A stretch of 64,000 nt of DNA from JAIMBK01 sp040755215 (GTDB taxonomy: Bacteria > Bacillota > Desulfotomaculia > Desulfotomaculales > Nap2-2B), in NCBI GenBank assembly GCA_040755215.1, contig JBFMBG010000001.1:50400-114399 (forward strand), in the 5' to 3' direction. Below the pieces are notes generated by a model, which saw nothing but the letters and a program-made list of their open reading frames with translations, did not search any database and was not told the origin of the DNA. Positions 15,574-23,595 of this stretch are shown here, in pieces; the first letter of the stretch is position 1; every line of letters begins with the position of its first letter. Both the position numbers and the translations under genes were made by a program.

Positions 15574-16281
15574 GTGATGCCGGTGTTTTCCAATATTCTT
15601 CCCATCCTTTTCAAACTGCTGGACACCTTCCCCGCCCCAACGGAACCAGAGGGGCCGGCGGGGCCGGCAAAACCCGCGGAACCAGCCCCACCGGCGCCTG
15701 CCGTGCTCCTCCTTAAAAACAACGCGAAAGGAGAAGACGAGCTGGCAGCCAGGATTCTTCTCAAAAAGGCCGCCGGTTCCGCTGCCGGCTCCCGGCAGGC
15801 ACACGAGGCAAGCCCGGCCCGGGAAGCTGGTTTCGCCAGGCCGGAAGGCGGCAGCCCCCCTTCCACGGGCCTGCTTTCCGGTCTCCAGGATACTGCCCTC
15901 CTTCTACCCTTGCCGCTGAAGAGCCCGCATTTCCGAGAAACCGGCTTTTATCTGGTTCTGGGCAACCGGGACAAAAGCGATGCAGAAGAAAAAGAAGGGT
16001 TCACCCTGCTGCTTGTTTTGAAAACCACCAACCTGGGAGTGCTGCGTCTTTTTTTCCTTCATCAGCGGGAGAATCTGCAGCTAAGCTGGTTGACGCAAAC
16101 AGACGCGGTTAAAGAATACCTGGAAAAAGGTTTTCCGGAACTGGAAGCCGGACTCTCCGGCGCGGGCTACGCAAACGTGATCATGAATATCCGGCGCCTG
16201 CCCGAAGAGGTGCAAACGGACAGCGCCCCCGCCCACCCCCGCCGGATAACACAGGATCGGGGCTTCGATTTGTATGTCTGA
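15574..16281 (+). CDS. FliK-like (YlqG-type) protein preceding the FlhB-like gene
   Basis: 235 residues. The middle is a Pro/Ala/Gly-rich linker (GPAGPAKPAEPAPPAP and beyond). The C-terminal ~100 residues form a hydrophobic domain (FTLLLVLKTTNLGVLRLFFL, LEAGLSGAGYANVIMNIRRL) resembling the FliK C-terminal domain. The assignment leans on context: the overlapping next gene is an FlhB C-terminal homologue, and in Bacillus the same order ylqG-ylqH is found outside the main flagellar operon. Start GTG 15574 or ATG 15577 after AAAAGG. Exact role unknown even in Bacillus. Confidence 0.65.
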   Translation: MMPVFSNILPILFKLLDTFPAPTEPEGPAGPAKPAEPAPPAPAVLLLKNNAKGEDELAARILLKKAAGSAAGSRQAHEASPAREAGFARPEGGSPPSTGLLSGLQDTALLLPLPLKSPHFRETGFYLVLGNRDKSDAEEKEGFTLLLVLKTTNLGVLRLFFLHQRENLQLSWLTQTDAVKEYLEKGFPELEAGLSGAGYANVIMNIRRLPEEVQTDSAPAHPRRITQDRGFDLYV

Positions 16282-16639
16282 ATCGGGGAGGTTTTTAGAG
16301 GTGCCGGAACAACGGCGCGAAATTGCCGCCGCCCTGCGCTACAACCCGGAGGAGCACAGCGCCCCGGTGGTGGTGGCCGCGGGGCGCGGCGACCTGGCCA
16401 AAAAAATAAAAGAAATCGCCCGGGAACACAACATCCCGGTGTACGAAGACGAGGCCCTGGCGGACGCCCTGGTCAAGCTGGGCGCCCAGGTGGAAATTCC
16501 GCCCGAACTGTACCAGGCGGTGGCCTGCGTTTTAGCCTACGTGGCCCGGCTGGATCAAAGGGTGCAGGCGACTCCTTTTCCCCGGGGCAGGAAAGGAACA
16601 TCGGAAACTGGCCAAGAAAGGGTGAATGGGCTGGGCTGA
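16274..16639 (+). CDS. FlhB C-terminal-domain homologue (YlqH/FlhX-type)
   Basis: 121 residues corresponding to the cytoplasmic part of FlhB after its autocleavage site: ALRYNPEEHSAPVVVAAGRG, KKIKEIAREHNIPVYEDEAL and EIPPELYQAVACVLAYV. There is no membrane domain and no NPTH. Such proteins can partly replace the FlhB C-terminal fragment in some species. It overlaps the FliK-like gene by 8 bases. The last ~20 residues are polar and divergent. Confidence 0.9.
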   Translation: MSESGRFLEVPEQRREIAAALRYNPEEHSAPVVVAAGRGDLAKKIKEIAREHNIPVYEDEALADALVKLGAQVEIPPELYQAVACVLAYVARLDQRVQATPFPRGRKGTSETGQERVNGLG

Positions 16640-16675
16640 ATCAGCTATGGCTGCTTCTTTCCTTACCTGTTTTCC

Positions 16676-18118
16676 TCATTTCTTTCTTCCAGGCATACTC
16701 TTAAGCTCATAAATTCTATCCTGTACCTGGCGGGTGAACTGGGGGTTCCCTCCCTTTTGCATAACGGCGCGCCGCAGAAAACGCAGCCCTTCTTCCCGGT
16801 TCCCCAGCCGGGAATGCAATTCTCCGATCAAATAGGCAATCTGCTGCTCCTGTTCAGGGGTCAGGGTTTTCATAGAGGCGAAGTAAGCCCGCTCAAACAG
16901 CTCGAGGGCGTTCTTGCGCGCCCGGGCGGCCTTATCCGGGTCGCCGGCATCGTCATTCAGCCAGGCCAGCCGCAGCCAGATCCTGGCCATTTGAGCGGGG
17001 TCGGCGTTTATCTGCGCAAGGTTATCCAGGATGAGCAGGCAGCCCTTAATCGCCCTTGCCCTTTCCCCCTCTTTGCCCAGTTCACCAAATTTCCGGCGGC
17101 GGGCGGGCGCATTTTCTTGCAAAGCCGCCTTCTGGCGCGGGGTAAGCCGGTCAAAGGACTCGGGCAAACCGGCGTAATAACAATGCGGACAGATCCAGAC
17201 GCTGTATAACAGCGGCTCAAAATTGGCGTAATGATTGCGCAGCTCCGCGTCCTGGCGAACGAGCTTCAATTTATGCGCCAGAAACGCCGCTGTCGAAAAG
17301 GTAAGCTGGCAAACCGGGCAGGTAATTTTTTTACTGTACAAAATTCTGCCCGCATCGGCCGGCGCGGCCTCGGGCGCGGACGGCGGCACAGACGCCGGCG
17401 GGCCTTCCCCGGAAGCGGTCCCTTGAAAACCCGAAACAGGTGGGAGAAGAAATTCAGCAAGGAAATTATCCGAAATGCCCGCCTCACTTCCTGCCCTGCC
17501 TATCCCGCCAGTTTTTTCTATCCTGCTCTCCTTACCCGCTTTACCCGTGCCTTCCGAACCGGCTTGCCGGGCGGCGATGCCTGCAGAAGCGGCCGCTTTA
17601 CCCACCTGACCCGCGTTGTCCGAACCGGATTCCGGCCCGGCGGATCTCGCGGCCGGCGGACCAACAGCTCCGGCAGCGACCCCGGCTTCGGCGGATCCAA
17701 CCCCGGCGGCAACAACATTGAAGTCGGGCATTGCGTTTGCCTGACCATCACCCGCCCGGCTTCTTAATTCCTGCTTCAGCCGGCGAATCTCCGCGCTCAT
17801 TTTTTTCATAATCCGCAGCGCCAGCGCGGGTTCCGCACTGATTACATCTTTGCAATTATCTTCCGTCAAAACCAGCAAAACAGAATCCTCCGCCGCCCTG
17901 GCCGTAGCGTCGCGCGGCAATTTATCCAGGAACGCCTTCTCGCCGAAGATATCACCGGAAGCCAAAACGGCCGGCTCCCCACCGCCGCCGGTGATTTCCA
18001 CCCTGCCCTGCAAAATCACGTACATTTCCGCCCCGGGCTCCCCTTCCCGGCAGATTACTTCCCCGGCGGCGTATTTGCGCAAAAAACCGGCTTTCGCCAG
18101 GTTAGTCACATCAATCAT
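16676..18118 (-). CDS. Cyclic-nucleotide-binding domain fused to DUF2225 zinc protein
   Basis: 480 residues. Residues ~1-115 are a cNMP-binding domain (GEVICREGEPGAEMYVILQG, DIFGEKAFLDKLPRDATARA). A ~120-residue Gly/Ala/Ser low-complexity linker (~125-250) follows, then a DUF2225 domain with zinc-ribbon cysteines CPVC (~ residue 270) and CPHC (~312) and TPR-like helices to the end. No DNA-binding domain is seen, so it is a cytoplasmic sensor or scaffold rather than a CRP-type regulator. ATG 18118. It runs in the same direction as the Uma2-type gene upstream, 41 bases away. Confidence 0.85.
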   Translation of the reverse strand: MIDVTNLAKAGFLRKYAAGEVICREGEPGAEMYVILQGRVEITGGGGEPAVLASGDIFGEKAFLDKLPRDATARAAEDSVLLVLTEDNCKDVISAEPALALRIMKKMSAEIRRLKQELRSRAGDGQANAMPDFNVVAAGVGSAEAGVAAGAVGPPAARSAGPESGSDNAGQVGKAAASAGIAARQAGSEGTGKAGKESRIEKTGGIGRAGSEAGISDNFLAEFLLPPVSGFQGTASGEGPPASVPPSAPEAAPADAGRILYSKKITCPVCQLTFSTAAFLAHKLKLVRQDAELRNHYANFEPLLYSVWICPHCYYAGLPESFDRLTPRQKAALQENAPARRRKFGELGKEGERARAIKGCLLILDNLAQINADPAQMARIWLRLAWLNDDAGDPDKAARARKNALELFERAYFASMKTLTPEQEQQIAYLIGELHSRLGNREEGLRFLRRAVMQKGGNPQFTRQVQDRIYELKSMPGRKK

Positions 18119-18159
18119 CCGGGCTGCTCCCTTTTTAAAATTTAGAACTACAGAAAAAA

Positions 18160-18741
18160 TTACTGTGACCCGAAAACATCCCGCGCTTTAATTTCCAGGC
18201 CGGGCAGAACAGTGGAAGCGACGCATTCTTCATCTTCTTCCTCGTACACCCCGGTGCGCTGCCAGTCTTTTTCGCCGGGCACAAAAATTTCCAGCAACCG
18301 TTCCTGCGGGTCCACCAGCCAATACTCCCTGACCCCGCTCAGGAAATAACGCCGGCTTTTCTTTCCGCGGTCCCGCCGGATCGTCGCCGGGGAAAGAACC
18401 TCCACCACCAGGTCCGGGGCGCCGTTTATCCGTGCTTCTTCAATAATGCCAAGCCGATCATTGCTGATAAAGATTACGTCCGGCTGAAATGTATTCTTTT
18501 TCGCCGGTTCGTCTAACACCACGTCGAGCGGAGCAATGAAAACTTTTCCGGAGCCGGCTTTTTGGACATAAAGACTGAAAAGCAGAAAAATATTCCCGGC
18601 GACAAACTGGTGGCGTGTACCCGGTGACGGCGTCAAGAACAATTCCCCCTCGATCAGTTCGTAGCGGTTGCCATCGTCTATTTTTAAATAGTCATCGTAA
18701 GTGTAGAACTTTTTGACCTCTTGAGCAGCCGGCACAGTCAT
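18160..18741 (-). CDS. Uma2-family (DUF820) restriction-endonuclease-fold protein
   Basis: 193 residues from ATG 18741 (AGGGG nine bases before). Family motifs: NRYELIEGELFLTPSPGTRH (~residues 22-41), the PD-(D/E)xK-like core PDVIFIS...APDLVVEVLSPAT, and KSRRYFLSGVREYWLVDPQ. Uma2 proteins are abundant in cyanobacteria and some Firmicutes, often in mobile regions, with uncertain function. It is divergent from the second MntA gene across the shared-type promoter region. Confidence 0.88.
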   Translation of the reverse strand: MTVPAAQEVKKFYTYDDYLKIDDGNRYELIEGELFLTPSPGTRHQFVAGNIFLLFSLYVQKAGSGKVFIAPLDVVLDEPAKKNTFQPDVIFISNDRLGIIEEARINGAPDLVVEVLSPATIRRDRGKKSRRYFLSGVREYWLVDPQERLLEIFVPGEKDWQRTGVYEEEDEECVASTVLPGLEIKARDVFGSQ

Positions 18742-18765
18742 GGTTAAATTCCCCTTCAATTACCT

Positions 18766-18798
18766 TTGTGGATTCTTTCTCTAATTTTATAATATAAT
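18766..18798 (+). promoter_or_regulatory. Promoter of the second MntA/HepT pair, shared-sequence type
   Basis: TTGTGG at 18766-18771, 16-base spacer, TATAAT at 18788-18793 overlapping a second TATAAT at 18793-18798. It matches the element at 12865-12896, including GATTCT after the -35 and TCTTG after the -10. Confidence 0.65.
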
Positions 18799-18903
18799 TC
18801 TTGCAAAAGGAAGCAGGGCGCGGGGAAAATTCGTGGCCGATTGCCGCGGGAAAGGGGAAATGGTATAATAGGACCAGAAGCTGGAAATGTGAAGACCAGG
18901 GGC

Positions 18904-19359
18904 ATGAGCATGAGCAGGCAGCGAAGAAAAAAATTTTTACTTCCGGAAGAACAGAAAAAACTGGTGATCACCCGGCTTACCGGGTTAATGACAAAAGAAA
19001 CGCCGGAAATTGTTTTCGCTTTTCTTCACGGTTCCTTTCTAGAACAGGGCTCTTTTGGAGACCTTGACCTGGCGGTGTTCGTTGACCCTTCCTGCCCGGC
19101 AGCCGGGAAAAAAACGCTGGAATATGAGCTAAAAACGGAAATGCATCTGGAAGAAACCGCCGGTTTTCCGGTAGATGTCCGGGTTTTAAACCGGGCCCCC
19201 ATACCGTTTCGTTACAATGTGCTAAAAAACGGGCGCCTGCTTTTTTGCCGGAATGAAGAACTTTACGCCGGCTTTTTATCCCACACCCTGGTTTCCTACT
19301 TTGATTTTGCCCCTTACCGCAAACAATACATAAAAGAGGTGCTGGGTCTTGAAGTTTAA
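18904..19359 (+). CDS. MntA-family nucleotidyltransferase antitoxin (second copy)
   Basis: 151 residues from ATG 18904 (an ATG two codons later is equally possible). The nucleotidyltransferase motif is HGSFLEQGSFGDLDLAVFV (~residues 43-61) and a third acidic site is FPVDVRVLNRAP. The region IPFRYNVLKNGRLLF matches the copy at 15093. Here the antitoxin gene precedes the toxin gene, with an 11-base overlap. Confidence 0.87.
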   Translation: MSMSRQRRKKFLLPEEQKKLVITRLTGLMTKETPEIVFAFLHGSFLEQGSFGDLDLAVFVDPSCPAAGKKTLEYELKTEMHLEETAGFPVDVRVLNRAPIPFRYNVLKNGRLLFCRNEELYAGFLSHTLVSYFDFAPYRKQYIKEVLGLEV

Positions 19360-19831
19360 CGGCGATAGAATGCACTCCCTTCTGTCTGAATACCTGCAGG
19401 CAGTAAAAAGACTGGAAGAGTTGGCCGCTTTAAAAGAGGAAGAATTCCTGGCCGATCACCACAAAATCGCCAGCGCCAAATACCACCTGGTAATTTGCAT
19501 CGAAGCGGCAATCGATCTGAGCAATCACCTGATTGCCAAAAACCGGTTACGCGTTCCGGAAGATTATGCCGACACCTTCCGGATCATGGGCGAAAACGGT
19601 CTTTTCCCCCAGGATTTCGTGCCTAAACTGATCGCCATGGCCGGCTTTCGAAACAGGTTGGTGCATCGCTACTGGGATGTAGACAATAAAAAGGTTTTTT
19701 CTATTCTGCAAGAAAATTTACCTGACTTGCACCAGTTTATCAACGAACTCAAGGCCCGCCTTCCGATTGTACTTAAAGACGCCAGGCCGTTACCAAAGGC
19801 TAGTCAAGACAAGGAAAAGAAAGGGAACTAA
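19349..19831 (+). CDS. HepT-family ribonuclease toxin (second copy)
   Basis: 160 residues of HEPN helices, with the motif RNRLVHRYWDVD (~residues 93-104) holding R-x4-H-x-Y. ASAKYHLVICIEAAIDLSNH is also shared with the copy at 14621. The TTG start overlaps the MntA gene; an ATG at 19370 is an alternative. The C-terminus is basic. A 51-base gap separates it from the convergent pseC gene. Confidence 0.87.
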   Translation: MKFNGDRMHSLLSEYLQAVKRLEELAALKEEEFLADHHKIASAKYHLVICIEAAIDLSNHLIAKNRLRVPEDYADTFRIMGENGLFPQDFVPKLIAMAGFRNRLVHRYWDVDNKKVFSILQENLPDLHQFINELKARLPIVLKDARPLPKASQDKEKKGN

Positions 19832-19882
19832 AACGCCGCCCAACATTTTACCCCTCAATCAGATATCGATCTCCTCGAACAA

Positions 19883-21115
19883 TCAGCCGCGCCGCGCCCA
19901 GGAAATTACCTTGTATACCGCGGCAATGACGTCGGCCGCGTCCCGGTCGCTCATGGCCGGGAAAAGCGGCAGGGTGATGATGCGCTCGTACAATTCCTCG
20001 GCGCAGGGGCAGTAAAAGCCTTCCAGGGTACAGCTGTCCGGGTCCCCCAGCCAGCGGTAAAACGGGTGGCGGTACACCGGCAGATAGTGGACGTGGACGC
20101 CGATATTTTCCGCCCGCAGGGCTTCAAAAATTTCCCGGCGGCTTTTGCGGAGCCTTTCCGGGCGCAGAGCGAGGACGTAAAGGTGCCAGGCGGAATCAGC
20201 GTAAGGCGCCTGGTAGGGGACCTCCACCTCGGGGAGGGCGGCGAAGGCCTCGTTGTACAGGGCGGCAATCCGCCGCCGGCGCGCCAGAAAGCGGTCGAGC
20301 TTTTTCAGCTGGCTCAAGCCCAGGGCGGCCTGGATGTCCGTTAAGCGGTAGTTGTACCCCAGATCCTGAACCTCGTAGTACCATGGCCCCTGGTCCTCCA
20401 CCAGCATTTCGCGCTCCCGGACGATCCCGTGGTTGCGGAAAAGCAAAAGCCATTGGAAGAGCTCCGCGTCGTTGGTGGTGACCATCCCGCCCTCGCCGGT
20501 GGTGATGTGCTTGACCGGGTGAAAACTGAAAACGGTCAGGTCGCTCAAGCCTCCGATGGGGCGCCCTTTGTACGCCGCGCCCAGGGCGTGGGCGGCGTCT
20601 TCGATGACCACAAGGTTGTGGCGGCGAGCAATCTCGTGGATGGGGTTCAGGTCGCAGGGCTGGCCGGTGAAGTGCACCGGGACGATCGCTTTCGTTTGGG
20701 GAGTGATTTTTTTCTCTATCTCCTTTGGAGAGATGTTGTAAGTTTTCGGATCAACGTCGGCAAATACGGGGCGGGCCCCCAGGAAAAGCGCACAGTTGGC
20801 ACTGGCCACAAAGGTCAGGGGACTGGTGATCACCTCATCCCCCCGCCCTACCCCGGCGGCAAAGCAGGCGGCGTGCAGGGCCGCCGTCCCGCTGGAGACG
20901 GCCACTGCGTAGGCCGCGCCCACCCGGGCGGCAAATTCCCGCTCAAAGGCGGCCACGGCCGGTCCGGTAGTCAGCCAGTCGCCCCGCAAAACCTCATTTA
21001 CCGCGGCGACGTCGTCCTCATCGATCCACTGCCGGGCATAGGGCAGAAAATCATCTCGTACCGGCCGGCCGCCAGCGACGACGGGGAGTTCCTTCCTCCT
21101 TAAATCATTGCTCAT
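19883..21115 (-). CDS. pseC: PseC-type PLP-dependent sugar aminotransferase
   Basis: 410 residues of the DegT/DnrJ/EryC1 family. The PLP lysine is K202 in FHPVKHITTGEGG; SSGTAALHA (~74) and EDAAHALGA (~172) are cofactor-site segments. Closest in pattern to PseC, which aminates the 4-keto sugar made by PseB in pseudaminic acid synthesis. The start overlaps the TumE-like gene by 11 bases, so the toxin-antitoxin pair sits directly in front of it. The partner dehydratase lies ~3 kb upstream on the same strand, beyond the toxin-antitoxin block. Confidence 0.88.
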   Translation of the reverse strand: MSNDLRRKELPVVAGGRPVRDDFLPYARQWIDEDDVAAVNEVLRGDWLTTGPAVAAFEREFAARVGAAYAVAVSSGTAALHAACFAAGVGRGDEVITSPLTFVASANCALFLGARPVFADVDPKTYNISPKEIEKKITPQTKAIVPVHFTGQPCDLNPIHEIARRHNLVVIEDAAHALGAAYKGRPIGGLSDLTVFSFHPVKHITTGEGGMVTTNDAELFQWLLLFRNHGIVREREMLVEDQGPWYYEVQDLGYNYRLTDIQAALGLSQLKKLDRFLARRRRIAALYNEAFAALPEVEVPYQAPYADSAWHLYVLALRPERLRKSRREIFEALRAENIGVHVHYLPVYRHPFYRWLGDPDSCTLEGFYCPCAEELYERIITLPLFPAMSDRDAADVIAAVYKVISWARRG

Positions 21116-21488
21116 CTTTCACCGCCAGGCACAATGAAATGTACTTCATCACTGATAATAAATCTCTTTCTATTGACGGCTCGACTTTTTTGCGAGTTCC
21201 AAGATGTTTATGATAGGGATAGGTATTGATTTTCTTATGATGGGGAGCATTATCCCAACCAATTATTAGATTACCATCAGAAGTAAGCCAGTAATAACTA
21301 TAACGCAAAAAATCTTTATCTGTTTTAACAGATTCGGCAACCCGTAAAGTGCTGCCATCAATAAAAGTAAAAATAGCCTTAACATAATAAGAGGTTTCGG
21401 TTTCGCTTATTTCCACGATGGAAATGTCCTTTACTAACTGGCCATACTCAGCAGTGACTCTGGCTAACAACTCTGAAACACTCTTCAT
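21105..21488 (-). CDS. TumE-like toxin (DUF6516)
   Basis: 127 residues with the DUF6516/TumE pattern: FIDGSTLRVAE (~residues 41-51), YSYYWLTSDGNLIIGWDNAP (~64-83) and PHHKKINTYPYHKH (~83-96). Such genes occur with a partner of TumA type just upstream, as here, with a 4-base overlap. The family is a proposed toxin; its target is unclear. Its end overlaps the pseC start. The A+T content is higher than that of pseC, which suggests separate origin. Confidence 0.75.
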   Translation of the reverse strand: MKSVSELLARVTAEYGQLVKDISIVEISETETSYYVKAIFTFIDGSTLRVAESVKTDKDFLRYSYYWLTSDGNLIIGWDNAPHHKKINTYPYHKHLGTRKKVEPSIERDLLSVMKYISLCLAVKDEQ

Positions 21489-21808
21489 TTATCTTCACCG
21501 AGGAAAAAACTGTAGGTATTCAAAACAGCTTCTGCTTCCTTATATACATCATGCCAAAAGCCCCACTCCACATAATCTTCATGGTGTTCCAGAGATGCCT
21601 CACTGGGAAAATTGTCTTCAAATTGTTCAAAATCACATTTATATTTAGCTTCAAACTCACCCAACTTACCTCTGGCCTCTTCAAGCCTTTTTTGGATAAT
21701 GGTCATGCGTAGCTTTACCGAAGTTGCTACACTGGATAAAATAATCTTTCTCTCCTGCAAAGGAAGCTCGTTTAAAACGTAAGGGACGCGTTCCTCCATC
21801 AGATTCAT
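21485..21808 (-). CDS. TumA-like antitoxin partner
   Basis: 107 residues, helical and acidic, ending with EWGFWHDVYKEAEAVLNTYS. The middle carries coiled-coil-like QKRLEEARGKLGEFEAKYKC. The call depends mostly on its 4-base overlap with the TumE-like gene and matching size. There is no clear DNA-binding motif. ATG at 21808 follows AGAGGTGATAAG. Confidence 0.6.
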   Translation of the reverse strand: MNLMEERVPYVLNELPLQERKIILSSVATSVKLRMTIIQKRLEEARGKLGEFEAKYKCDFEQFEDNFPSEASLEHHEDYVEWGFWHDVYKEAEAVLNTYSFFLGEDK

Positions 21809-21825
21809 ATCTTATCACCTCTAAC

Positions 21826-22032
21826 TTATTCCAGCGAAACTTCTTCCCAGGCCCGCAGGTAGCTTTGAAAGTCATAATTCAAGAACAATCCGGCCACATC
21901 CAGATCTCCGGGAGGCAGCGGGAATTCTTCAACGACGGAACCGAATAAAAAGGCCAGCCCAATCCCGTGCCGCCAATAATAGGCAACAGGTATGTTGATC
22001 TTCCGGAAAACCCTTTCAGGAACCGTCGTCAT
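21826..22032 (-). pseudogene. Truncated minimal nucleotidyltransferase
   Basis: 68 residues containing LAFLFGSVVEEFPLPPGDLD, the GS...GDLD motif of MntA-type nucleotidyltransferases, but the protein ends ~20 residues later, before the third catalytic acid and the C-terminal domain. No HEPN partner follows. It is probably a relic of a third HEPN/MNT pair, or a minimal protein of unknown function. Confidence 0.6.
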
Positions 22033-22084
22033 TTACCTCACCTGCTTTACGGTTGCCCGCCGGTTGCGCACACTACCCCAAATG

Positions 22085-22531
22085 TTATAGAAAAGAAAGA
22101 TTAAATCCTGGTACAAAGGGATTCACAAAGGTAACCCCTTCAATACTGCTCCCGGAGGCAAAATCTTCACTCAAAACGACGGAGATTTGATTAAGTTTGG
22201 CCGTAGCCCAAATTTGAGCGTCCCAATATGAAAAACGATACTCTTGAACACCGCGGATCGCTTCCAGGACAATAAAGCCGGTCAGCTCCAGGACCGGCCA
22301 GGAACGAAGGTAATTTTCCACACTTTTTCTGGCTGAGGCAACATCAAGTGGCACAGCGATCTTGCGCGTAACGGCCATAACAAATTCAGCCAGGACTTGC
22401 ACGCTAAGCACGCCGCGACTGCTCGTGGCCAGTTCATCAAGGATTGCAAAAGCCCTTTCTTGCCTGGCGGCGTCTGCGCTATCGTAGGCGTATACTAAAA
22501 CGTTGGTATCGACCAGCAATCTAGCGGTCAT
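22085..22531 (-). CDS. vapC: VapC-type PIN-domain ribonuclease toxin
   Basis: 148 residues. PIN acidic residues are visible in LLVDTNVLVYAYD (~residues 5-17), LAEFVMAV (~62), SYWDAQIWATAK (~115-126) and LSEDFASG (~137). Members cleave specific RNAs. It overlaps its antitoxin gene by 11 bases. ATG/GTG start at 22531 within the antitoxin end. Confidence 0.88.
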   Translation of the reverse strand: MTARLLVDTNVLVYAYDSADAARQERAFAILDELATSSRGVLSVQVLAEFVMAVTRKIAVPLDVASARKSVENYLRSWPVLELTGFIVLEAIRGVQEYRFSYWDAQIWATAKLNQISVVLSEDFASGSSIEGVTFVNPFVPGFNLSFL

Positions 22532-22781
22532 AAAGCTCTTCCCGCTTCCAGGTCCGTTGTCCCGCCGACTTGGGAATAGACTTCATTCTGCCGGTGATAA
22601 ATTTTCTTTCCGCTTCCCACGCAGTACGATCTTTTTTCGGATTGCCTCCCGCCCTCAAAAAATCATCCAAAGCACAGCGGACCAGCTCTGCTTCTGTAAC
22701 ACCCAGAGATTTTGCCTTTTTCTTCAAAAGAGTATCATGGTAAGGTTCGAGGTATACTTGCTTGCGAATCATTTTTCTCAC
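22521..22781 (-). CDS. vapB: Ribbon-helix-helix antitoxin of the VapC pair
   Basis: 86 residues; the N-terminal RKQVYLEPYHDTLLKKKAKS and LGVTEAELVRCALDDFL form a ribbon-helix-helix DNA-binding domain, and the rest is the toxin-binding tail. It is the first gene of the pair. ATG 22781 follows AGGTGAGAA. Confidence 0.82.
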   Translation of the reverse strand: MRKMIRKQVYLEPYHDTLLKKKAKSLGVTEAELVRCALDDFLRAGGNPKKDRTAWEAERKFITGRMKSIPKSAGQRTWKREELYDR

Positions 22782-23275
22782 CTGAATAAATCATATTATA
22801 CATCATTATATACACCACGAACTTTTCATGTCAATAAATTCTTTGAGGTGGACAGGACCCACGTCAAAGTAAATAATATAAACCGGGCCTAATAGGAAAA
22901 ATTTAACTGGTCAATTTCAGCCAGATGATTTGTAATAGATTTTATGCGGCCGGGTTGTGTGAGTTGGGCTGGAATAAACAGTTTGCTGTATCGCTTATTG
23001 GGACCCAAAGATTGTTTAACTTTTGTTCACAGGTGTTCGGTTAAGCTCGCAATATACCAATGACAACCAGAGGTAGTGCTTTATCCCTGGTAATTGAAAT
23101 CCCTATTTATGGCAATACGACCATTGTCGTAAGCCACCGGTGACTTAACCACATGCGAAACCCGCCCGGCATAATCCCACAAAAGATACTGCCTTAACCA
23201 TATACCTGCTCCGCCGGCAACTATCGTTAAGACGCCGCAAGGGATTTCTTTCTGGTTTGAGCGATAAATAAGGCG
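22782..23275. other. ~500-base spacer without a convincing gene
   Basis: I see no intact gene. A minus-strand frame near 23095-23285 reads coding-like IPCGVLTIVAGGAGIWLRQY and SPVAYDNGRIAINRDF to a stop, without a start, so it may be an eroded gene. The part at 22790-23040 is A+T-rich and featureless to me. Confidence 0.4.
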
Positions 23276-23304
23276 TTGACATGTTCTTCCGGTGATGTTA
23301 TACT
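23276..23304 (+). promoter_or_regulatory. Consensus sigma-A promoter of the MazEF/PemK pair
   Basis: TTGACA at 23276-23281, 17-base spacer, TATACT at 23299-23304; the first gene starts 28 bases later. Confidence 0.85.
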
Positions 23305-23331
23305 GTTTGGTAAGAAAGGCAGGTGTTAAGT

Positions 23332-23595
23332 ATGTCTGTTACCAAGATAACAATCGCCGTCCCGGAACAGCTTTTCGCCCAGGCCGAAAATATCGCCCGC
23401 TCCTTAAATATTACGCGCAGCCAGCTTTATTCCAGAGCATTAGCGCTTTTTATCCGGGAATATCTCGATCGGGAAATGTCCACGCGCCTGGAGATGGCGT
23501 TTGCGGAACCCGCGGATGCAGAAGAAAAGGCCTTCCGGGCCGCAATGCAGCAACAGTTCAACAATCTGCTGGCCAGGGAGAACGAGCAATGGTAA
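23332..23595 (+). CDS. Ribbon-helix-helix antitoxin (MazE-like)
   Basis: 87 residues from ATG 23332. ITIAVPEQLFAQAENIARSL and NITRSQLYSRALALFIREYL make a ribbon-helix-helix domain, followed by an acidic tail that would wrap the toxin. It overlaps the PemK-type toxin gene by 7 bases and has its own consensus promoter. It would bind that promoter as a repressor with the toxin. Confidence 0.85.
   Translation: MSVTKITIAVPEQLFAQAENIARSLNITRSQLYSRALALFIREYLDREMSTRLEMAFAEPADAEEKAFRAAMQQQFNNLLARENEQW

Noticed and set aside
20429..21103. 224-codon plus-strand frame opposite pseC
   Set aside because: pseC is an unambiguous aminotransferase; the opposite frame is a shadow.
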